DNA from: Tepidimonas aquatica
GTDB lineage: Bacteria > Pseudomonadota > Gammaproteobacteria > Burkholderiales > Burkholderiaceae_C
Reading direction: 5' to 3'
NCBI RefSeq assembly: GCF_007556585.1
Contig: NZ_VJNA01000004.1
Span: forward strand, 51,083 to 115,082
Length of the DNA stretch: 64,000 bases
A model generated the notes under the pieces. The model saw only the letters and a list, made by a program, of their open reading frames with translations. It did no database searches and was not told the origin of the DNA. Position numbers and translations under genes: made by a program. Below, piece by piece: positions 58,333 through 64,000 of this stretch (positions are counted from its first letter, which is position 1; the number at the start of each line of letters is the position of its first letter).

Positions 58333-59437
58333 ATGGAAGCCGAACGCCTCAACGCCCTTGCCAACCGATTGCAAGACCTGACGCAGCGCGTCGCCGACTT
58401 GCGGAGGTTTCTTTGACTACGATGCCAAGGCGCTGAAGCTGTCCGAGGTCAACGCCGCGCTGGAAGACCCGGGCGTGTGGAACGACCCCAAGCGCGCGCA
58501 GGAACTGGCCAAAGAAAAGAAGTCGCTCGAAGACGTGGTGCTGGTGCTGGACCGGCTGGCACAGGAGCTGGCCGACAACACCGAACTGTTCGAGATGTCG
58601 CGCGCCGAGGGTGACGACGCCGGGCTGGAAACCATCGAGGCCGACGTGGCGCGCATCGCGCCGGAGGTCGAAAAGCTCGAATTCCGGCGCATGTTCAACA
58701 ACCCCGCCGACCCCAACAACTGCTTCATCGACATCCAGGCCGGTGCGGGCGGGACCGAAGCGTGCGACTGGGCGCAGATGCTGCTGCGCCAGTACCTGCG
58801 CTACGCCGAGCGCAAGGGCTTCAAGGCCACGGTCGAAGACGAGCAGCCCGGTGACACCGCCGGCATCAAGAGCGCGACCATCAAGGTCGAGGGCGACTAC
58901 GCCTTCGGTCTGCTGCGCACCGAAACCGGCGTGCACCGGCTGGTGCGCAAGTCGCCGTTCGATTCTTCCGGCGGGCGCCACACCTCGTTCGCCTCGGTGT
59001 TCGTCTACCCTGAAATCGACGACTCGATCGAGGTCGAGATCAACCCCGCCGACGTGCGCGTCGACACCTACCGCGCCAGCGGCGCCGGCGGTCAGCACAT
59101 CAACAAAACCGACTCGGCGGTGCGCCTGACGCACATCCCCACCGGCATCGTCGTCACCGCGCAGGACAGCCGCAGCCAGCACTCCAACCGCGACTTGGCG
59201 TGGCAGCGTCTGCGCTCCAAGCTGTACGAGATGGAGATGCGCAAGCGCATGGAAACGCAGCAGCAGCTCGAAGCCACCAAGACCGACGTCGGCTGGGGCC
59301 ACCAGATCCGCAGCTACGTGCTGGACCAAAGCCGCATCAAGGACCTGCGCACCAACGTCGAAGTCTCCAATACGCAAAAAGTGCTGGACGGTGACCTCGA
59401 CGTGTTCATCGAAGCCTCGCTCAAGCAAGGCGTGTGA
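58333..59437 (+). CDS. prfB: Peptide chain release factor 2, with programmed +1 frameshift
   Basis: Release factor for UAA and UGA stops, 367 residues after the frameshift. The first 27 codons ([13 protein letters not shown]) end at CTT TGA (58411-58416); the ribosome skips the T at 58414 and reads GAC. A ribosome-site-like GGAGG (58403-58407) lies three bases before CTT, as in the known autoregulatory site. The main part has the SPF recognition motif in [12 protein letters not shown] and [16 protein letters not shown] with the catalytic GGQ. When RF2 is scarce, slow reading of UGA raises frameshifting. Confidence 0.97.
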
Positions 59438-59466
59438 CCCCCAACCGCCCCCACTGGAACCACCCC

Positions 59467-62130
59467 ATGACCGCTTTGCGTGAAGGCAGCCCCCGCATCG
59501 TGCGCCGCGAAGACTACGCGCCGCCGGCGTACTGGATCGACAGCGTCGATCTCACCTTCGACCTCGACCCGGCCAAAACCCGCGTGCTCAACCGCATGCG
59601 CGTGCGCCGCAACCCCGACGTGCCGGCGCAACCGCTGCGCCTGGATGGCGAAGAGCTCAACCTGGCCCGGGTGCTGGTCAACGGCCAGGGCACCAGCTTC
59701 AAGATGGACGGCGGCCAGCTCGTGCTGGAGGCGCTGCCCGAAGGCACCGAGCCGTTCGAGCTGGAGATCTTCACCACCTGCTGCCCGGAAAAAAACACCC
59801 AGCTGATGGGCCTGTACGTCAGCCAGGGCACGTTTTTTACGCAATGCGAGGCCGAGGGCTTTCGGCGCATCACCTACTTCCTGGACCGGCCCGACGTCAT
59901 GGCCACTTACACCGTGACGCTGCGCGCCGACAAAGCCAAGTACCCCGTGCTGCTGTCCAACGGCAACCTGGTGGACAGCGGCGACCTGGACGGCGGGCGC
60001 CACTACGCCCGCTGGGAAGACCCGCACCGCAAACCGTGCTACCTGTTTGCGTTGGTGGCGGGCAAGCTCGTGTGCCGCAGCCAGCCCATCATCAGCCGCA
60101 GCGGCACCGAGCACCTGCTGCAAATTTACGTGCGCCAGGCGGACCTGGACAAAACCGAACACGCGATGCAGTCGCTGATGGCCGCCATCGCGTGGGACGA
60201 GACCCGCTTCGGCCTGCCGCTGGACCTGCAGCGCTTCATGATCGTCGCCACCAGCGACTTCAACATGGGCGCGATGGAAAACAAGGGCCTCAACATCTTC
60301 AACACCAAGTTCGTGCTGGCCAACCCGGCCACCGCCACCGACACCGACTACGCCAACATCGAGTCGGTGGTGGCGCACGAGTACTTCCACAACTGGACCG
60401 GCAACCGCGTCACCTGCCGCGACTGGTTCCAGCTCAGCCTCAAGGAAGGCCTGACCGTTTTTCGGGACCAGGAGTTCAGCCAGGACATGGCGGGCAGCCC
60501 CTCGGCGCGCGCGGTCAAGCGGATTGAAGACGTGCGCGTGCTGCGCACCGCCCAGTTCCCCGAGGACGCCGGCCCGATGGCGCACCCGGTGCGCCCGGAC
60601 CAGTACGCCGAAATCAACAACTTCTACACCGTCACCGTCTACGAAAAAGGCGCTGAGGTGGTGCGCATGATGCAAACCCTGGTGGGCCGCGAGGGGTTTG
60701 CGCGCGGACTCAAGCTGTACTTCGAGCGCCACGACGGCCAGGCCGTCACCTGCGACGACTTCGCCCAGGCCATGGCCGACGCCAACCCCGACAGCCCCTT
60801 GGCGCAACACCTGGAGGCGTTCAAGCGCTGGTACGCGCAGGCCGGCACACCGCGCGTGCGCGCCCAGGGCCAGTTCGACCCCGAGCGGGGCACCTACACA
60901 CTGACACTGCGCCAAAGCTGCCCACCGACGCCGGGGCAGCCGACCAAAGCGCCGTTCGTCATTCCCGTGGCGATGGGCCTGTTGGACCATCAAGGCCACG
61001 CCCTGCCCGGCACCGAACGGCTGGTGGTGCTGCACGAGCCCGAGACCACCGTCGTCTTCGAGGGGATGGACGCCGCCCCGGTGCCGTCGCTGCTGCGGGG
61101 TTTTAGCGCGCCGGTGATCCTGGAGCATGACCTCAGCGACGATGAGCTGCTGGTGCTGCTGGCGCACGACACCGACCCGTTCAACCGCTGGGAAGCCGGC
61201 CAGCAACTCGCGCTGCGCCGTGCCTTGGCCGCGGTGCGCGCCGCGGGCCCCGTGCACGAGCCGCTCGACGGCGCTTTCCTCGAGGCGATGCGCGCCGTGC
61301 TGCGTCACCCCGCGCTGGATGCGGCCTTCAAGGAGCTGGTGCTGACGCTGCCGGCCGAGACCTACATCGCCGAGCAGCTCGACGAGGTGGACCCGCAGCG
61401 CATCCACGCCGTGCGTGAAGCGATGCGGCGTCAACTGGCGCACGCCCTGCACGACGACTGGGTGTGGGCCTACGAGCAGCACAAGGACAACGGCGCCTAC
61501 CGCCCGGACGCCTTCAGCGCTGGCCGACGCGCGCTGACGGGCCTGGCGCTGCACATGCTGTGCCTGGCCGCGCGTGACAACGGCAACCCGGTGTGGCCGG
61601 GCAAGACCTACCAGCGCTTCAAGGACGCGACCAACATGACCGACCGCTACCAGGCGTTGAGCGCGCTGGTGACGGCCGGCCACGAACTGGGGCAGCGCGC
61701 GCTGGCGCAGTTCCACGACCGCTTCCACGCCGAAGAGCTGGTGCTGGACAAGTGGTTTGCGCTGCAAGCCGGCGCCCCCGACCGCGACGGCGACGCGCTG
61801 CCACGCGTGCAGGCGCTGCTGCAGCACCCGGACTTCAACCTGCGCAACCCCAACCGCGCGCGCAGCCTCATCAGCACCTTCTGTCACGCCAACCCGGCGG
61901 GCTTGCATCGCGCCGACGGTGCGGGCTACGCGTTTTGGCGCGACCGGGTGCTGGAGATCGACGCGTTCAACCCGCAGGTCGCCGCGCGCCTGGCGCGTGC
62001 GTTGGACCGCTGGCGCAAACTGGCCGAGCCTTACCGCAGCGCGGCGCGCGCCGCCATCGAAGCGGTGGCCGCGCACGAGGGCCTCAGCACCGACGTGCGC
62101 GAAGTTGTCAGCCGCGCCTTGGCCGATTGA
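59467..62130 (+). CDS. pepN: Aminopeptidase N
   Basis: Zinc metallopeptidase of the M1 family, cytoplasmic, 887 residues. The substrate motif GAMEN and the zinc site HEYFHNW (HEXXH with the later Glu in KEGLTVFRDQEFSQD) are at about residues 264 and 300. The four-domain length fits E. coli PepN. I chose the ATG at 59467; a GTG at 59434 overlaps the prfB stop and is also in frame. It follows prfB by 29 bp. Confidence 0.95.
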   Translation: MTALREGSPRIVRREDYAPPAYWIDSVDLTFDLDPAKTRVLNRMRVRRNPDVPAQPLRLDGEELNLARVLVNGQGTSFKMDGGQLVLEALPEGTEPFELEIFTTCCPEKNTQLMGLYVSQGTFFTQCEAEGFRRITYFLDRPDVMATYTVTLRADKAKYPVLLSNGNLVDSGDLDGGRHYARWEDPHRKPCYLFALVAGKLVCRSQPIISRSGTEHLLQIYVRQADLDKTEHAMQSLMAAIAWDETRFGLPLDLQRFMIVATSDFNMGAMENKGLNIFNTKFVLANPATATDTDYANIESVVAHEYFHNWTGNRVTCRDWFQLSLKEGLTVFRDQEFSQDMAGSPSARAVKRIEDVRVLRTAQFPEDAGPMAHPVRPDQYAEINNFYTVTVYEKGAEVVRMMQTLVGREGFARGLKLYFERHDGQAVTCDDFAQAMADANPDSPLAQHLEAFKRWYAQAGTPRVRAQGQFDPERGTYTLTLRQSCPPTPGQPTKAPFVIPVAMGLLDHQGHALPGTERLVVLHEPETTVVFEGMDAAPVPSLLRGFSAPVILEHDLSDDELLVLLAHDTDPFNRWEAGQQLALRRALAAVRAAGPVHEPLDGAFLEAMRAVLRHPALDAAFKELVLTLPAETYIAEQLDEVDPQRIHAVREAMRRQLAHALHDDWVWAYEQHKDNGAYRPDAFSAGRRALTGLALHMLCLAARDNGNPVWPGKTYQRFKDATNMTDRYQALSALVTAGHELGQRALAQFHDRFHAEELVLDKWFALQAGAPDRDGDALPRVQALLQHPDFNLRNPNRARSLISTFCHANPAGLHRADGAGYAFWRDRVLEIDAFNPQVAARLARALDRWRKLAEPYRSAARAAIEAVAAHEGLSTDVREVVSRALAD

Positions 62131-62148
62131 CACCCCAGGAGCCTCACG

Positions 62149-63198
62149 ATGACCCCCAGCTCTGTGTCCCTGACCCGCTACCTGATCGAGCAGCAGCGCG
62201 TGCACGGCGCCATCACGCCGCAGCTGCGGCTGCTGCTGGAAGTCGTCGCGCGCGCCTGCAAGCGCATCGCCATCGCCGTTGGCAAAGGCGCGCTGGGCGG
62301 GGTGTTGGGCAACGCCGGCACCGAGAATATCCAGGGCGAGGTGCAAAAAAAGCTCGACGTCATCGCCAACGAGGTGCTGATCGAAGCCAACGAATGGGGC
62401 GGCCACCTGGCGGCGATGGCCTCCGAAGAGCTCGACGGCATCCACCCCATCCCCAACCGCTACCCGCAGGGCGAATACCTGCTGCTGTTCGACCCGTTGG
62501 ACGGCTCCAGCAACATCGATTGCAACGTCAGCATCGGCACCATCTTCTCGGTGCTCAAGCGCCAGCACGACGACCCCACCGTCATCGAGCCGGTCAGCGA
62601 GACCGACTTCCTGCAGCCCGGCCGCGAGCAGGTCGCCGCTGGCTACTGCATCTACGGTCCGCAGACGACGCTGGTGCTCACCGTCGGCAACGGCGTGGCG
62701 ATGTTCACGCTCGACCGCGAACAGGGCGCCTGGGTGCTGATCCAGGACCAGGTGCGCATCCCCGAAGACACGCGCGAGTTCGCCATCAACATGAGCAACT
62801 GGCGCCACTGGGCCGCACCGGTGCGCCGCTACATCGAAGAATGCCTGGCGGGCAAGGACGGCCCGCGCGGCAAGGACTTCAACATGCGCTGGATCGCCAG
62901 CATGGTGGCCGATGTGCACCGCATCCTGACGCGCGGCGGCATCTTCATGTACCCGTGGGACAAACGCGAGCCCCACAAGCCCGGCAAGCTGCGCCTGATG
63001 TACGAAGCCAACCCAATGGGCTGGATCGTCGAGCAGGCGGGGGGCGCCGCCACCGACGGGCGCCGGCGCATCCTGGACATCGAACCGCGCGGTCTGCACG
63101 ACCGCGTCGCGGTGATCTTGGGCTCCAAAAACGAAGTCGAGCGTGTCACCCGCTACCACCACGAAGCGGACGCGCAGCAGGCCTCCACCACGGTATAA
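62149..63198 (+). CDS. fbp: Fructose-1,6-bisphosphatase class 1
   Basis: Gluconeogenic phosphatase, cytoplasmic, 349 residues. It has the metal-binding [20 protein letters not shown] at about residues 113-132, [16 protein letters not shown], and the substrate-binding [19 protein letters not shown] near residue 283. The end overlaps a TATAAT sequence that may be the promoter of the following tRNA. It begins 18 bp after pepN. Confidence 0.96.
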   Translation: MTPSSVSLTRYLIEQQRVHGAITPQLRLLLEVVARACKRIAIAVGKGALGGVLGNAGTENIQGEVQKKLDVIANEVLIEANEWGGHLAAMASEELDGIHPIPNRYPQGEYLLLFDPLDGSSNIDCNVSIGTIFSVLKRQHDDPTVIEPVSETDFLQPGREQVAAGYCIYGPQTTLVLTVGNGVAMFTLDREQGAWVLIQDQVRIPEDTREFAINMSNWRHWAAPVRRYIEECLAGKDGPRGKDFNMRWIASMVADVHRILTRGGIFMYPWDKREPHKPGKLRLMYEANPMGWIVEQAGGAATDGRRRILDIEPRGLHDRVAVILGSKNEVERVTRYHHEADAQQASTTV

Positions 63199-63199
63199 T
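63194..63199 (+). promoter_or_regulatory. Candidate -10 element of tRNA-Thr
   Basis: A consensus TATAAT overlaps the fbp stop codon and lies 48 bp before the tRNA-Thr 5' end. The -35 region is not convincing. Confidence 0.4.
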
Positions 63200-63246
63200 G
63201 CGAGCTTTGCAGCGATACTGCCCGCCCCGGGTTGGCAAGTCGCCTG

Positions 63247-63322
<76 letters not shown>

Positions 63323-63379
63323 CACGCTACTCACGGCCCAGCCCCCAAGCGCGTTATGCGCCAGGGCCGTTGCAATCAC

Positions 63380-63426
63380 CAAACCGCCATGTCGCCCTGT
63401 GTGCGCATGGCGGTTTGTTGTTTTTT
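63380..63426 (+). terminator. Intrinsic terminator after tRNA-Thr
   Basis: CAAACCGCCATG pairs perfectly over twelve bases with CATGGCGGTTTG, across a 14-base loop, followed by TTG and six T. Strong, and near-symmetrical in stem. It separates the tRNA unit from the insertion sequences. The stretch around it (63323-63508) holds no gene. Confidence 0.85.
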
Positions 63427-63508
63427 GAGGCGCTGTGTGGTCATGCCCCGCGCCATCCTTGGGCCACAATGCCGCCCGACGTCCCCCCGCTTTCAGTAGC
63501 GGTTCGAT

Positions 63509-63877
63509 CTAGAGTCCGGGTTGGATGGTAGCCGATGCCAGTTGCCTGGCGTAGGCGCTCGGTGTCAGTCCGCCCAATGCCTTCTTGGGTCGCTCCTCGT
63601 TGTACTCCCGGCGCCAGGTTTCGATGACGGTCCGGGCGTGCAGCAGGTGGGTGAACCAGTGCTCGTTGAGACACTCGTCGCGCAGACGGCCGTTGAAGGA
63701 TTCGACGTAGGCGTTCTGGTTCGGCTTGCCGGGTTGGATCAGACGAAGTTGCACACCACGTTCGTGCGCCCAGGTGACCAGGGCCTTGCCGCAGAACTCC
63801 TTGCCGTTGTCGGTACGGATCACCTGCGGTAGGCCGCGGGCGAGCGCCAGACGGTCGAGCACGCGCGTTACGCCTAG
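63509..63877 (-). pseudogene. IS3-family transposase OrfB, C-terminal fragment
   Basis: The C-terminal part of a DDE integrase: [31 protein letters not shown] with the second catalytic Asp, [21 protein letters not shown] with the catalytic Glu, and [19 protein letters not shown]. The frame has no start here; it runs into another element at CTAG (63874-63877). The N-terminal part must lie beyond that element or be lost. Belongs to the group of IS3-like elements with the LNEHWF motif. Confidence 0.85.
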
Positions 63878-64000
63878 GGCCTGTTAACACTATCGCAACG
63901 ATTCGACGATCAGTGCGAAGTGGATGAAGGCCGCGAACATGACGTCGAGCTTGTCGAAGCGGCTGAAGATGCGGCGGAACCCTTTCAGACGGCGGAACAG
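63878..64000 (-). mobile_element. IS5-type insertion sequence, end of element, cut by window edge
   Basis: The end of an insertion sequence begins GGCCTGTTAACAC next to CTAG. On the minus strand its transposase C-terminus reads LFRRLKGFRRIFSRFDKLDV and then MFAAFIHFALIVESLR, stopping at 63890-63892. This ending matches IS5-family transposases (IS427-like). It is inserted in the IS3-type transposase frame. Only 123 bp are within the window. Confidence 0.75.

Noticed and set aside
58411..58416. In-frame stop in prfB as a pseudogene mark
   Set aside because: It is the known programmed +1 frameshift site, with slippery CTT TGA and an upstream ribosome-like sequence.

Overview
The window reads as ordinary chromosomal DNA of a GC-rich betaproteobacterium. 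Gene content and order (secG - tRNA-Leu - nuoA to nuoN - DUF2818 - Nudix hydrolase, folC - SPOR - cvpA - purF - metZ, and a nas/nir cluster with ybiB and cobA) suggest Burkholderiales, most like Comamonadaceae or relatives. This placement is an inference from gene order and protein flavour; no search was run.

Layout. 1-16.1 kb, minus strand: a complete 14-gene NADH:quinone oxidoreductase operon (nuoA-N), followed by a DUF2818 membrane protein and an edge-truncated Nudix hydrolase; upstream of nuoA lie an intrinsic terminator, tRNA-Leu(GAG), a candidate promoter and secG. 16.2-23.3 kb, minus strand: tpiA, a quinone oxidoreductase, pnp, rpsO, an orphan ABC-type ligand-binding protein and tsaD. 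23.3-35.4 kb, plus strand: an assimilatory nitrate/nitrite island consisting of a NIT-ANTAR antiterminator, nrtABD, nirBD, a NasA-type nitrate reductase, a YbiB-like gene and the siroheme gene cobA. 35.5-39.3 kb: CheB, CheR and PAS-GGDEF-EAL segments in three different frames, best read as one broken sensory/c-di-GMP gene. 39.3-40.0 kb: three exact tandem tRNA-Asp/tRNA-Glu units plus tRNA-Ala. 40.1-46.9 kb, minus strand: gltX, metZ, purF, cvpA, a SPOR protein and folC. 46.9-63.2 kb: housekeeping genes in mixed orientation (yffB-like, ppnP, argG, hydrolases, murB, a degenerate HD protein, plsY, an aldo/keto reductase, an acyl-CoA synthetase, a frameshifted EamA transporter, prfB with its programmed frameshift, pepN, fbp) and tRNA-Thr(CGT). 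63.5-64 kb: an IS3-type transposase fragment interrupted by an IS5-type element that runs off the window.

The most informative regulatory region precedes nrtA. Reading along it, one finds a near-perfect NtrC-type site inside the 3' end of the antiterminator gene, a weaker second site 52 bp further on, a canonical sigma-54 promoter (GG-N10-GC), then an RNA leader with two small hairpins that share the same hexaloop (AACGGC, A at position 1 and G at position 4). The second hairpin overlaps the 5' arm of a strong intrinsic terminator. This is the layout expected for an ANTAR protein that binds two hexaloops and prevents termination. The nitrate operon therefore appears to be controlled twice: by nitrogen limitation through NtrC and sigma-54, and by nitrate or nitrite through NIT-ANTAR antitermination. 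A second sigma-54-like promoter precedes the antiterminator gene itself.

The genes work together plainly. NrtABD imports nitrate, NasA reduces it to nitrite, NirBD reduces nitrite to ammonium, and CobA makes the siroheme precursor that NirB needs. Three reading-frame breaks (two in the CheB/CheR/GGDEF-EAL locus, one in the EamA transporter) are not programmed like the one in prfB; two of them sit at G7 runs, which points to homopolymer slippage or to sequencing error. I did not see a CRISPR array, prophage or clearly novel multi-gene system.
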